NCBI RefSeq assembly: GCF_037201965.1
Contig: NZ_CP147518.1
Span: forward strand, 3,589,001 to 3,653,000
Length of the DNA: 64,000 nucleotides
Direction: 5' to 3'
From: Spirosoma sp. SC4-14
Lineage (GTDB): Bacteria; Bacteroidota; Bacteroidia; Cytophagales; Spirosomataceae
The position numbers and the translations under genes were made by a program. The number at the start of each line of letters is the position of its first letter. The stretch's first letter is position 1. The notes beneath the pieces were generated by a model. That model was not told the origin of the DNA. It saw only the letters and a program-made list of their open reading frames with translations, and searched no databases. Below are positions 1 to 8,676 of the stretch, in pieces.

Positions 1-473
1 ATTCCTGGGAGTGCCAGATGGTCTGAAGCATCGAAAACCGTTCCGCGAATCGTATTTTTTGTACTATCGCTAACCGTTTCCGGTTTATTGCGGATGGCCT
101 GGTTCTGTACAGAGTTTTCTGTATGACTGCCTAACACATTGGTGGGTGGTAGCGATTGCTGCTGATCCGAAAGGGCACTGCTGGTCGTACTGATCAGAAA
201 AGCACCTGCCAGTACAGTATTGAATGGCAACGAAGACCGGTGTGATTGTGTTTCTTCCAGCGTTTGGTTTAGTTGAGTTTGGGTCAATCGTCCACATAAT
301 TTTCCTGACGACGTCTGAATAAGATGCAAAATATCGGCATCAGCTAATCCGGTGAAATCGACTACCGTTTTTGCGCAGGCAGAACAGAATTTTCCTGAAC
401 CGTTTTCCGTCATCGAATCCCACGACTGATTGCAGGGATTATGGAGTTTGAGATGATAGGCAGCACTTTTCAT
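1..473 (-). CDS. Carboxypeptidase-regulatory-like domain protein (N-terminal part, cut by window edge)
   Basis: An open frame runs left from the ATG at 473 to the window edge, giving 157 residues with no stop. Visible are C14 in NPCNQSWDSM, a CSAC pair (C30, C33) in KFCSACAKTVVDFT, a hydrophobic stretch near residues 84-97 that could cross the membrane, and at the end TIRGTVFD, the usual first strand of a CarboxypepD_reg-like beta-sandwich. Such Bacteroidota proteins often continue into that sandwich and a TonB-like or receptor part; what follows here is outside the window. It starts 38 bases after the response regulator stop and could be its operon partner or target. The shorter frame at 85-297 is a shadow. 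Confidence 0.7.
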   Translation of the reverse strand, partial: MKSAAYHLKLHNPCNQSWDSMTENGSGKFCSACAKTVVDFTGLADADILHLIQTSSGKLCGRLTQTQLNQTLEETQSHRSSLPFNTVLAGAFLISTTSSALSDQQQSLPPTNVLGSHTENSVQNQAIRNKPETVSDSTKNTIRGTVFDASDHLALPG

Positions 474-511
474 ATATCGTTGGCAGTAAGATTCATCAAA
501 ACTTTTACTAC

Positions 512-1216
512 TTACCCTTTCAGGCGCTCGATCAGCTCCCGGCGATAGGTTAGCCCAACTGGCAGGGTGGTCTCACCGATCAAAACTTCGTTGCCGCTCA
601 TCCGGCGTATCCTGGCCAGGGGAACCAGGTAGGATTTATGCACCCGGATGAATTGGTCGGAGGGTAACCGACGCTCTACTTCGGTCATGGTCATCGACGC
701 TACATAAACCTGTTGTGTTGTAAAGAGCTTGACGTAATTACCCCAGCTCTGAATGTACTCCAGATCGCTAAAGGTAATCCGAATCCAGTCGGCGTCTACT
801 TTCGCCACCAGCGATTGTTCGGGAACAGCCGGAAGTTGGACCGGTTGTTTTTCCGTCTCTGTTGTCACGACTTTGTCAATCGCTTTCAAAAATCGGGGAA
901 ATTCGATGGGTTTCAACAAATAATCGACCACACCGTACTCGTAACTTTCCAGCGCAAACTCCGAATAGGCCGTAGTGAAAATGACGCGGGGTGGATTGGC
1001 TAACGTTTGCAGCAGTTGCAACCCATTGATTTGCGGCATATTAATGTCCAGAAACAGTAAATCGACCGGATGGCGGTGTAAAAAATTAATCGCTTCCAGC
1101 GCATCATAGCAATTGCCCACCAGCGTCAACTGATCGACCTGCTCGATGTAGTGCTGCAATACATAGTGAGCAGCCTGTTCGTCATCAATAAGTAAACACC
1201 GCAACGGGTTGGGCAT
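512..1216 (-). CDS. LytTR-family response regulator
   Basis: The 234-residue protein has a CheY-like receiver (residues 1-120) with the acidic pair D11-D12, phospho-acceptor D57 in LFLDINMP and the conserved Lys in LLKPIEF. A C-terminal LytTR DNA-binding domain (about 140-234) contains FIRVHKSYLV. It is phosphorylated by the histidine kinase encoded just upstream, whose 3' end it overlaps by 32 bases, so the two are translationally coupled. Family members bind direct repeats in target promoters. The divergent outer-membrane receptor at 2420 or the gene starting at 473 are the nearest plausible targets (inference). Confidence 0.93.
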   Translation of the reverse strand: MPNPLRCLLIDDEQAAHYVLQHYIEQVDQLTLVGNCYDALEAINFLHRHPVDLLFLDINMPQINGLQLLQTLANPPRVIFTTAYSEFALESYEYGVVDYLLKPIEFPRFLKAIDKVVTTETEKQPVQLPAVPEQSLVAKVDADWIRITFSDLEYIQSWGNYVKLFTTQQVYVASMTMTEVERRLPSDQFIRVHKSYLVPLARIRRMSGNEVLIGETTLPVGLTYRRELIERLKG

Positions 1217-2246
1217 CGGCTCGGGTGGCTAGCTGGATTTCTAACTGGGTGATGTAGCGGTCAGGTTCCTGGGTTAAGACCAACCGATGTTTTTCGGGAT
1301 ACAGCATATCCAGTCGTTGTCGGGTATTCTGTAAGCCCAGGCCGGTAGATGTGCCGTTGAACCTGTGACTCGAAAGCGAGTTTTCAATCGACAGCAGCAG
1401 CCGGTTGTTCTTCAATTGCAGGGTGATCTGCACAAAACAGCCTTTGATGTCGCCCGTGCCGTGTTTAAACGCATTTTCGACCAACGGCATCAGCAGCAGC
1501 GGAGCCAACTGGTAGATTTGCAGTTGATACTCGTCGGTAGGGTACCGATAGCTGATCTGGCAACGCTTTCCCAGCCGCTCCTGCTCCAGCGTAACGTAGC
1601 TGGTAATAAATTCGATCTCCTGCTGAAGCGATACCCACGACCGACGGCTGCTCTCGACCTGATACCGCATCAGTTTCGATAACTGCATCAGCAAATCGGG
1701 CATCCGGCTGGGTTCATGCAGGCTGATTCCATAGAGGTTATTAAGCGTGTTGAAAAAGAAGTGCGGATTAAGCTGGGCGTGCAAAAACCGAATTTGCTCG
1801 TCCTGATGCAGCAACTGGTCGGTATGGCGTTGCTGCTGTTGCTGATAAAATCGCTGAATAAGAAAAACACCAACAAGTACCATCAGGCTGACCAGATAGG
1901 TAGCCAGCAGAAAAAGACCTGTCTCGCGCCATTCTTCAATCGGACAGGTTTCGGGATAGAGCCAGTGATTTGCGCCATACACCAGAAAACTCCCCACCAC
2001 CAGCGCCGGAACCGTCCAGACAATGTATCGCTTAATCTGGTGGCTAAAAAAAAGCGGGAATAAGACAAAGCGGTGAAACTGAGCCTGCCCGTACAGCGTC
2101 AGAAAAAAGAGCAGCGCCCGCCCCAGATCATTCCAGGAAGTAAGCCGATTCCAGGAATTGAGCGACATCAGAATAAACAGAAAGACAAAGGCCAACACTT
2201 CCCGCAGCCAGACTTTTTGCTTTCCGCTCTTGTTAAACCAGCTCAT
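1185..2246 (-). CDS. LytS-like sensor histidine kinase (His_kinase family)
   Basis: The 353-residue membrane kinase has about four hydrophobic segments (near residues 17-31, 43-66, 74-91 and 109-131), a short glutamine-rich linker, then the His_kinase domain with H162 in QLNPHFFFNTLN and a C-terminal HATPase region (N-box LVENAFKHG, G-box STGLGLQN). It autophosphorylates on His and passes phosphate to the overlapping LytTR regulator. No periplasmic sensor domain is visible, so the signal is probably sensed in or at the membrane. It is divergent from the receptor at 2420, across a 173-base gap. Confidence 0.92.
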   Translation of the reverse strand: MSWFNKSGKQKVWLREVLAFVFLFILMSLNSWNRLTSWNDLGRALLFFLTLYGQAQFHRFVLFPLFFSHQIKRYIVWTVPALVVGSFLVYGANHWLYPETCPIEEWRETGLFLLATYLVSLMVLVGVFLIQRFYQQQQQRHTDQLLHQDEQIRFLHAQLNPHFFFNTLNNLYGISLHEPSRMPDLLMQLSKLMRYQVESSRRSWVSLQQEIEFITSYVTLEQERLGKRCQISYRYPTDEYQLQIYQLAPLLLMPLVENAFKHGTGDIKGCFVQITLQLKNNRLLLSIENSLSSHRFNGTSTGLGLQNTRQRLDMLYPEKHRLVLTQEPDRYITQLEIQLATRADAQPVAVFTY

Positions 2247-2419
2247 TCTCCGTCGTGATTTTTAAACAAAAAAACCGAATGTTAGCCGACATTCCAATTG
2301 AAAATGACCAATTGAATACGTCATCCAAAAGCATGCGTTTGTCATTTTTAGCGGGATGGTGCCAAAAGTAGACTCGTACTTTGTGACCAGATGACCAGCT
2401 ACCGTCTGGTATAACACGA

Positions 2420-4867
2420 ATGGACAGACTACGACTCTATTTTATCGTTTCCTTTCTGCTACTGGTAATTCTGGCAGAAGGGCAGCAATTACCCACAAAT
2501 TTAACCAACAAAGGACAGCTATCAGGCATACTGACCGATTCTACCACCCGTCAGCCCGCGCCATTTGCAACGGTAGCGCTCCTGTCGGAAGCCGGAACAA
2601 TTATAAGCGGCCAAACCACCACCGAAACCGGACACTTTGCGTTTACGGGTCTGGCAATCGGTACCTACGGTCTGCAAATCACCTACGTCGGCTACCAGTC
2701 CCGAACCCTGAGGAACATTACGATTTCCGTTACTCAACCCGTTCGTAGCTTAGGAAACATAGTGCTTCACTCCGAAAGCCGTCAACTGAACGAGGTTCGG
2801 GTCAGTACTCAAAAAGCCCTGATTGAAGAAAAATCCGACCGGCTGGTCTACAACGCAGGTAGCGACATCACCAACAAAGGCGGTACAGCGGTCGATGTAT
2901 TACGCAAAGCGCCCATGCTGACCGTCGATGTGTCGGGTAATGTTCAGATTCGGGGGAGTTCGAGCATTAAAGTGTTGCTGAACGGTCGGCCATCAGGCTT
3001 GCTGGCCCGCAATCTGAGCGAAGCCCTAAAGATGATCCCGGCCAACACGATTCAGTCGGTCGAAGTGATTACCAGTCCGGCGGCCCGCTACGATGCCGAA
3101 GGGGCGGGTGGCGTCATCAACATTATCACCAAAAAACAGTTGAAAGGTTCCAATGGTAGCCTGGACGTAACGGCGGGCAATTACGTTCAGTCGCTGGGCG
3201 GCAGCTATGGGTTTAAGCGCGAAAAATTTGGCCTGACGTTTTCGGGCAATACCAATGCCGAACGCGAAAAGAGTATCATTGAAACGACCCGTACATCGCT
3301 GGCGAATGGCCAGCCTGCCGGAGAATTGTTTCAGCGAATCAGTGCCAATAACATCCATCCGGGCTGGTTCGGCGATTTGAGCATGGAATATGCCTTCGAC
3401 ACGCTGAACCGGGTCAACCTGTCGGTCAGCAGTTGGGGTGGTGCCTGGCCCACATCCAATACGGGCTACTATCGTTTCAGAAACGCCGAAAACATAGTTA
3501 CGCAGGAATATAACCAGGTGGTCGATCAGCAGAACCCGTTTGGCAATATTGAATGGAACCTGGGCTATACCCGCACCTTTCGCAAGCCGAAGCAGGAACT
3601 CAGTGTGCTGGGTCAGTATAGCTACACGTTCGATAACTCCCGTTATGCCAGCGACCAGTTCAGCCTGACCGATGAGCCTCTTTACCGGGAGACGAGCACG
3701 AACCGCAGCCATAACCCCCAATGGACCTGGCAGATCGATTATGTTCATCCGTTTTCGCGCAGTGGGCAGCAGGTGTTTGAAGTGGGAGCGAAAATGGTCC
3801 GTCGGGATGTGAGTAGTACGTACGACGTATACACCAGCCAGCCCGAAAACGTTGCCCTGTTGAGCCTCAGCGCCGACCGGTCTAATACGTTCACGTATGA
3901 TCAGCAGGTGGCTGCGGGTTATGCCTCCCTAAAACTGGTAAACCGAACGTTCTGGACACTTCAACTGGGTACCCGCCTGGAAAACACCACCATGAGCGGT
4001 CAGTTCATACACACTATCTCTCCGTTTCGGGCGCAGTTCAACAACTTCATTCCAAGCGTCATTCTGTCGAAGCAACTTTCAGAACAGCAATCGATTAAAG
4101 TGACTTATACACAACGGATTTCCCGACCGATGATCTGGGATCTGAATCCGTATGTTAATGCCAGCGACCCCAAAAACCGGATGGCCGGTAATCCGCAGCT
4201 TCGCCCGGAACTGGCCCATCTGGCCGAAATCTCCTACAGCCTGACAACTAAAAAAGGCACCTACCTCAACCTCGCTCTGTACCGCCGACAAACCGATAAC
4301 TCCATCGATGATGTACGGACCGTCGATACATCGGGCGTATCGCTAACTACCCGACAGAACGTGGCCCGCAATGACCGGACGGGATTGAATGTCAACGCAG
4401 CCGGGCAATTAGGCCGAAACTTGAAGCTGAACGGTGGAGGTGAGTTTTATTACGCCCATTTCAACAGCCCGGCCTTACAGGTGCAGAACTCCGGCTGGCT
4501 CTGGCAGTTGACACTCAATCTGGCTTACCAGTTACCCCGCCAATACACTGTTCAGGCTAATGGTATTTACAGTACAGGATGGGTGCTGTTGCAGGGCAAA
4601 AATTCGGCCTGGTACGATTACAGCCTGGCGCTTCGCAAAGAGTTCTGGGATAAAAAAGCCAATCTAACGCTGGGTGTGAACAACCCGTTCACCTATCCCT
4701 TCCGTCAGCAGAACGATTCGCAGTCGAGTACGTTCCGGGCACATACCGCTAATCAATACTTCACCCGCTCGGTCAAACTAACCTTTAGCTGGCAGTTTGG
4801 GCAGGTCCGCGCCAGCCACGACGAGCCCGTCCGGAAAATAACCAACGACGATGCCCGAGCGAAATAA
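2420..4867 (+). CDS. Outer-membrane beta-barrel receptor (TonB-dependent-receptor-like, OMP_b-brl_3 type)
   Basis: The 815-residue protein has a signal peptide (about 1-21), a CarboxypepD_reg-like domain (about 33-112, GQLSGILTD through YVGYQSRTL), a plug domain (about 125-230, with VLLNGRPSG and AEGAGGVINIITKK) and a long beta-barrel ending in a strand terminated LTFSWQFGQ followed by about 20 charged residues. It sits in the outer membrane and would bind or import a ligand not evident from sequence. No clear TonB box was seen, which fits the OMP_b-brl_3 subgroup. It is divergent from the LytS/LytT pair, a usual arrangement for a regulated receptor. Confidence 0.9.
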   Translation: MDRLRLYFIVSFLLLVILAEGQQLPTNLTNKGQLSGILTDSTTRQPAPFATVALLSEAGTIISGQTTTETGHFAFTGLAIGTYGLQITYVGYQSRTLRNITISVTQPVRSLGNIVLHSESRQLNEVRVSTQKALIEEKSDRLVYNAGSDITNKGGTAVDVLRKAPMLTVDVSGNVQIRGSSSIKVLLNGRPSGLLARNLSEALKMIPANTIQSVEVITSPAARYDAEGAGGVINIITKKQLKGSNGSLDVTAGNYVQSLGGSYGFKREKFGLTFSGNTNAEREKSIIETTRTSLANGQPAGELFQRISANNIHPGWFGDLSMEYAFDTLNRVNLSVSSWGGAWPTSNTGYYRFRNAENIVTQEYNQVVDQQNPFGNIEWNLGYTRTFRKPKQELSVLGQYSYTFDNSRYASDQFSLTDEPLYRETSTNRSHNPQWTWQIDYVHPFSRSGQQVFEVGAKMVRRDVSSTYDVYTSQPENVALLSLSADRSNTFTYDQQVAAGYASLKLVNRTFWTLQLGTRLENTTMSGQFIHTISPFRAQFNNFIPSVILSKQLSEQQSIKVTYTQRISRPMIWDLNPYVNASDPKNRMAGNPQLRPELAHLAEISYSLTTKKGTYLNLALYRRQTDNSIDDVRTVDTSGVSLTTRQNVARNDRTGLNVNAAGQLGRNLKLNGGGEFYYAHFNSPALQVQNSGWLWQLTLNLAYQLPRQYTVQANGIYSTGWVLLQGKNSAWYDYSLALRKEFWDKKANLTLGVNNPFTYPFRQQNDSQSSTFRAHTANQYFTRSVKLTFSWQFGQVRASHDEPVRKITNDDARAK

Positions 4868-4921
4868 CCGGAGTATGGCAGTGAAGCTGTTTGAGCTTTT
4901 CCTAATCAATTCGTAATGAGC

Positions 4922-4976
4922 GCTTTTGTCATCCCTCCTGCCGGTCCGCCGGGGCGGCAGGAGGGATGACAAAAGC
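4922..4976. repeat. 22-bp perfect inverted repeat, hairpin
   Basis: Arms 4922-4943 and 4955-4976 are exact reverse complements around an 11-base loop. The arms begin GCTTTTGTCATCCCTCC. The T-run and A-run at the ends make it a possible bidirectional terminator between the receptor gene and DoxX. The G/C-rich core resembles a REP-type element more than a minimal terminator. Confidence 0.8.
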
Positions 4977-5060
4977 AATTGAAACAAAAGTTTAAACAGG
5001 CCCAGTGTTAATTCCTACAATAACAAGTATTTGCCAGCTTTTTTAATTCATATAATTTCT

Positions 5061-5486
5061 ATGCAATTCGTACAACCCACTCCTGCTACATCCTGGACCG
5101 TAAACAGTGCTACCCTATGGTTACGTTTGGGGCTGGGCATCGCCATGATTCCCCACGGCTACGACAAACTAACCCACTTTGCTGAGTATCAGGATTCTTT
5201 TATGAGTTTTCTGGGCCTGAGCAGCCCCGTTTCGCTGGCGCTGGCTATTGGAGCAGAGTTTTTCTGCTCTATCCTGCTGATGCTGGGTCTATTGACGCGG
5301 CTGGTGCTAATTCCCTTGATTATTACTGCGTTTGTCATTGTTTTTGTAGCACACGAGGGCGATATAGCAGGCGATGGGTCGGCTGGTTTTTTATTGCTGA
5401 TCGGTTACCTAACCAGTTTGTTGCTTGGTCCCGGAGCGTTTAGTCTGGATGATATCCTGTTTAAAGAACGGGGCAAGAACGAATAG
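5061..5486 (+). CDS. DoxX family membrane protein
   Basis: 141 residues with about four transmembrane helices. The DoxX signature is visible in LWLRLGLGIAMIPHGYDKL and in FCSILLMLGLLTRL. The ATG at 5061 is preferred; a TTG in frame at 5031 would add ten residues of poor quality. DoxX proteins are inner-membrane proteins linked in some species to redox or quinone processes, but no specific role can be assigned here. It is monocistronic, with a hairpin repeat before it. Confidence 0.88.
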   Translation: MQFVQPTPATSWTVNSATLWLRLGLGIAMIPHGYDKLTHFAEYQDSFMSFLGLSSPVSLALAIGAEFFCSILLMLGLLTRLVLIPLIITAFVIVFVAHEGDIAGDGSAGFLLLIGYLTSLLLGPGAFSLDDILFKERGKNE

Positions 5487-5542
5487 ATGTTGTTCGTATT
5501 GAGGCCATTGGCGCAGCTAAGGCAGAGTAGAGCGAATGAGAA

Positions 5543-5914
5543 CTACTTCTTTGCTTTTTTACCTGCCGTATTTTGGGCAACTCTATAGTTTACGATGTCG
5601 CTGATGAGTTGTAACGGTATGGGCTGATCGAGCGGGAATTGTACGGAGCCTTTCGCGCCTTTGAAATTAGCAAGCTGCTTCTTAAACGCTTCAATTCCGG
5701 CTGGAGCTGGATAAAACCCAATATGATGTTTATATGCAGCGAAATGAACCAGATTGCCGTTTAGTCTGAACGTTGGCATGGCATAGGCAATCGCTTCTTC
5801 AGCCTCCGGCGCGGCTGTTTTTATTGTAGCCCGAATCTGCTCAAGCAGGAGTTGGATCGCTTCTGGAAAGCCAGCAATGTATTCGTCAATTGTGGTGGGT
5901 TTAGTGGGTGTCAT
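5543..5914 (-). CDS. DUF1801 domain protein (YdhG-like)
   Basis: About 123 residues from the ATG at 5914. DUF1801 is recognisable from TIDEYIAGFPE, EEAIAYAMPTFRLNGNLVHFAAYKHHIGFYP and the C-terminal GSVQFPLDQPIP. Family members are small cytoplasmic proteins of uncertain role (YdhG was proposed as an iron chaperone). An in-frame TTG at 5944 lies inside a hairpin and is unlikely to be the start. The hairpin arms directly abut the ATG, which may affect expression. Confidence 0.88.
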   Translation of the reverse strand: MTPTKPTTIDEYIAGFPEAIQLLLEQIRATIKTAAPEAEEAIAYAMPTFRLNGNLVHFAAYKHHIGFYPAPAGIEAFKKQLANFKGAKGSVQFPLDQPIPLQLISDIVNYRVAQNTAGKKAKK

Positions 5915-5956
5915 AAATAAGCAGACTTGGTTAACTGTAGCCAAGTCTGCTTATTT
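5915..5956. promoter_or_regulatory. 16-bp perfect inverted repeat abutting the DUF1801 start codon
   Basis: Arms 5915-5930 and 5941-5956 (AAATAAGCAGACTTGG and its complement) flank a 10-base loop. The left arm touches the ATG at 5914, so the transcript would place a stable stem immediately before, and over, the ribosome-binding region. It could be an operator in DNA or a translation-blocking stem in RNA. Confidence 0.6.
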
Positions 5957-6023
5957 TAAATGAAAATTCCAAATTGAAAAGTCTGCCAAAGCCACTTATA
6001 TGGCTCGCCGGGCTTTTCAATTT

Positions 6024-6362
6024 TTACACTTTATCCCAATAAACGGTTTTTGTCAGAATGCCTTTGTGGGCTACTATTTTCAGCTTATTTCCAACAAGAT
6101 ACACTTCACATTCGGCGGTTATATCTTTCTTAGGATTATAAACGATTCCTTTCCACCGACCGTCCGTAAACTTTATATCTTTCAGAACAACTCGTTTGGC
6201 TGGATCAACGCCTACAAACCCGGTGCTGGTTTTGCTGATCACAATAAGAACACCATCGTCATCGGTTTTATAATTCCCGGCGAAATTGTCGGTTGGTTTT
6301 TGGGCAAATAAACGGCTGGTAAGACCAACTAACACACAGAAAATAAGGAGTTTTAGCTTCAT
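6024..6362 (-). CDS. Small secreted DUF2147-like protein
   Basis: 112 residues with a clear Sec signal peptide (MKLKLLIFCVLVGLTSRLFA, cleavage after about 20). The mature part begins with a lipocalin-like strand pattern NFAGNYKTDDDGVLIVIS and contains GRWKGIVYNPKKDITAECEVYLVGNKLKI, which follows the DUF2147 pattern although shorter than most members. Periplasmic or exported; no enzymatic role is visible. It lies alone between DUF1801 and the large flavoprotein, all on the same strand. Confidence 0.75.
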   Translation of the reverse strand: MKLKLLIFCVLVGLTSRLFAQKPTDNFAGNYKTDDDGVLIVISKTSTGFVGVDPAKRVVLKDIKFTDGRWKGIVYNPKKDITAECEVYLVGNKLKIVAHKGILTKTVYWDKV

Positions 6363-6417
6363 GAATACTGATTGTTTAAGATTGAAACAGTGATTTGGTA
6401 GTGTTGGAAGAACCCTG

Positions 6418-8565
6418 TCATGTTATGGCCGGGCGGCTGTGCCACTCATAAAACAAACCCTTCGGATCCCGCTGAGCTCTGATTTCCTGGACTTTTTTCA
6501 AATGACTATCCGACAAAAACGGAGCCGTGCGTTTGTGTAACCCTTCATCGGCTAGCTGAATTCCGGTCGATAAATGCGCCATTTGCCGCATCATATTGGC
6601 AGCCCAGTCGCCGAATCTGGCCGTATCGTCGGCATTTTTCCAGGTAGCGTATAAAGCCAGATAAATGTTATCTTCGTTCGAATAAGCCATGTCCGTCGCC
6701 AGATGACCAGGGTGCCAGTTCAGCCACAAAAAATGCGACGGCTCGGGAGGGAGGGTTCGCGCAATTTCTTTGATAAAAGGCATCAGATCGTCGAGCGGAG
6801 CGTGTGTCCACATATTATCGACGCCCCAATACTGGTCTTCCGGGTAATGGGTCATAGTGGTTTTATACAGCATGTCGATGCCCGGATTGAAGGCGGGCGT
6901 GGCAATAACCGCCTTATTTTTGATTGGGCTGTTTTTCATAAAGGCCATCGCTTCTTCATACTCATCCTTCGTGTCGGCAAAAATAGGCGCAATAGCTTCA
7001 ATACCCGGTCCGAGCAAATTGAGCATATTGTTGCTCATAATCATCTGAAATTCTACGGCTTTTAGAATCGTAGGGCCTACTTCATATGCCCAAGTATACA
7101 CATCTTCGAGGTGCTTTATGCTAAAGTTGTGGGCAATAATGGCTCGGTATTTGGGCAATGGATACAGCTTCAAGTGGAAGCAGATCACAATACCAAAGAA
7201 GCCGGGACCAGCACCACGAGCCGCCCAGAACAGATCCGAATGTTGTTCGGTATTGGCATGAACAAGTTCGCCATCGGCCGTAATAATATCCAGACCAATC
7301 ACGCTTTGGCAGGCAATCCCTAACTTCCGACCGTTCCAGCCGTAGCCCCCCTGCAACAGGTAGCCACCAATACAAACGCCTTTGCAGTGACCAGCCGGGA
7401 AAAATAAATTGTGTTTATACAGTTCGAGCATCAATACACTGCCTCCAACGCCCGGACCAGCTTTGGCCGTCATGGTGTCGGCATTGATTTCGTAGCTATT
7501 AAAATGCTTCATCAAAATCAGAATACTGTTGTCGCGCAGGTGGTTGGCGCTGAAGCTATGGCCTCCCGAACAAACGGTGATTTTTTTGCCGGTAGCTCGG
7601 GCATATGTAAGCGTGGCAATAATATCCTGCACGCTTTTAGGCTCAACTACCATCTCGGGGCGTTTGCCGGGGTCGATTTTATTGAACAAGGTGTTCATAA
7701 CCAACTTGTCGAATACAGGATCGTTACGTTTCGTAATGGTACCTGCAAGCTGGAGCCCTTCGGGTTTCGTTCTGAATTCGGCGTAGAGATCGGGTAAAAA
7801 AGCGGCCAGATGAGTCATCTCCTCCGAACAATGTTTTAACAAATCGGGCGCGAAGTTTTTGGGCAGCGACCGGACTTTGCGGAGGAAATCGGAGGCTAGT
7901 TCAGCCAGCACACCGGTTTTGCGGACGTTGACATACCGACCACCTACCCAGAAACGCGAGCGCATTTCGGAGCCGCCTTCTACGGCACGAATCTGATGAA
8001 CAAGGTAACCATAGTCGACTGGCAGTGTAGGATGCCCAAGCCGGGCGCAGATATAAACGACTTTTTCGGGGTGATTAATGGTTTCGGAAGAGAATCCAAA
8101 TTCGGTTGGTGATTTAAACTGGATAGCCGCATCCAGCAACTCATCGCCAATATATTCTTTGATGATCGAATTGCGACCAATGTAGACTATATCGTCCCGG
8201 CCATCTTCCCAGTGGGCGCTCACATGGGCCTTAGGATGCCACAGTTTGTAGCGGCTGTTTTGGCAACCATGCCAGCCAAACCACCAGTCCCACATTGGAG
8301 GAGTTACATGAGGCATATAGGTTCGGACGGCAACATGAATACTTCCGTCGGTAGCTTTCGTATAGCCATTTTCCAGGTCGGTATGGCCCTCAGCCTCCAG
8401 ATAGCTTGCTGCCGAAAATGGCGGTAAGGCACTCAGCGGAAAGGGAGAATCGCTTAAGGCAGTATGTATGTGAGTTGCCAGTGGTAGAATGGCTTCTTGA
8501 AAGTACCGGGCATGTTCGGTATGGAAATCCTGTAATTGATAGCCTATGTACTCTTTTTTCATCAT
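6418..8565 (-). CDS. Two-domain protein: PhlG/phloretin-hydrolase-like domain fused to a BBE-type FAD oxidase
   Basis: 715 residues. The N-terminal ~280 residues match the DAPG/phloretin hydrolase family pattern: ENGYTKATDGSIHVAVRT, MWDWWFGWHG, RYKLWHP and YIGRNSIIKEYIG. Candidate zinc ligands by analogy with PhlG are H110, E137, H190 and an acidic residue near E249. Residues ~300-715 are a PCMH-type FAD-binding domain and BBE C-terminus: SGGHS with H336 (8-alpha-histidyl FAD site) and AGHC with C394 (6-S-cysteinyl site) before GGYLLQGGYG, so the flavin may be bicovalent. The C-terminus has the FYEWHSRP-type BBE end. The first half would cleave a C-C bond of an acylphloroglucinol-like phenol and the second would oxidise a substrate (inference). 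No signal peptide. A Crp/Fnr gene lies upstream. Confidence 0.85.
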   Translation of the reverse strand: MMKKEYIGYQLQDFHTEHARYFQEAILPLATHIHTALSDSPFPLSALPPFSAASYLEAEGHTDLENGYTKATDGSIHVAVRTYMPHVTPPMWDWWFGWHGCQNSRYKLWHPKAHVSAHWEDGRDDIVYIGRNSIIKEYIGDELLDAAIQFKSPTEFGFSSETINHPEKVVYICARLGHPTLPVDYGYLVHQIRAVEGGSEMRSRFWVGGRYVNVRKTGVLAELASDFLRKVRSLPKNFAPDLLKHCSEEMTHLAAFLPDLYAEFRTKPEGLQLAGTITKRNDPVFDKLVMNTLFNKIDPGKRPEMVVEPKSVQDIIATLTYARATGKKITVCSGGHSFSANHLRDNSILILMKHFNSYEINADTMTAKAGPGVGGSVLMLELYKHNLFFPAGHCKGVCIGGYLLQGGYGWNGRKLGIACQSVIGLDIITADGELVHANTEQHSDLFWAARGAGPGFFGIVICFHLKLYPLPKYRAIIAHNFSIKHLEDVYTWAYEVGPTILKAVEFQMIMSNNMLNLLGPGIEAIAPIFADTKDEYEEAMAFMKNSPIKNKAVIATPAFNPGIDMLYKTTMTHYPEDQYWGVDNMWTHAPLDDLMPFIKEIARTLPPEPSHFLWLNWHPGHLATDMAYSNEDNIYLALYATWKNADDTARFGDWAANMMRQMAHLSTGIQLADEGLHKRTAPFLSDSHLKKVQEIRAQRDPKGLFYEWHSRPAIT

Positions 8566-8588
8566 TTTGAGACGTTAAAGCAATACCT

Positions 8589-8634
8589 CAAAACTAATGG
8601 GCTATAACGGGGACAGCACTTGAATTAATTCAAG
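8589..8634 (-). promoter_or_regulatory. Predicted promoter with FNR-like palindrome
   Basis: On the minus strand, TAGTTTTG (8596-8589) matches the Bacteroidota -7 box TAnnTTTG and lies 23 bases before the flavoprotein ATG. Upstream, 8619-8634 is a perfect 16-bp palindrome, CTTGAATTAATTCAAG, of the TTGAN-N4-NTCAA form bound by Crp/Fnr-family regulators. Its centre is about 44 bases from the predicted start site, close to a class II activator position. The adjacent Crp/Fnr gene is the obvious candidate ligand. No -33 TTG was found at the usual spacing, which fits activator dependence. Confidence 0.5.
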
Positions 8635-8676
8635 AAATGGTTTGGATGAAAACCCGTAGCAAACCGACCAGAATGG

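Noticed and set aside
3026..3748. 240-codon open frame opposite the outer-membrane receptor
   Set aside because: Antisense shadow of a clear beta-barrel gene. No family features and no plausible start context.
5031..5060. TTG start for DoxX
   Set aside because: The ten extra residues are not family-like, and the ATG at 5061 gives the expected length.
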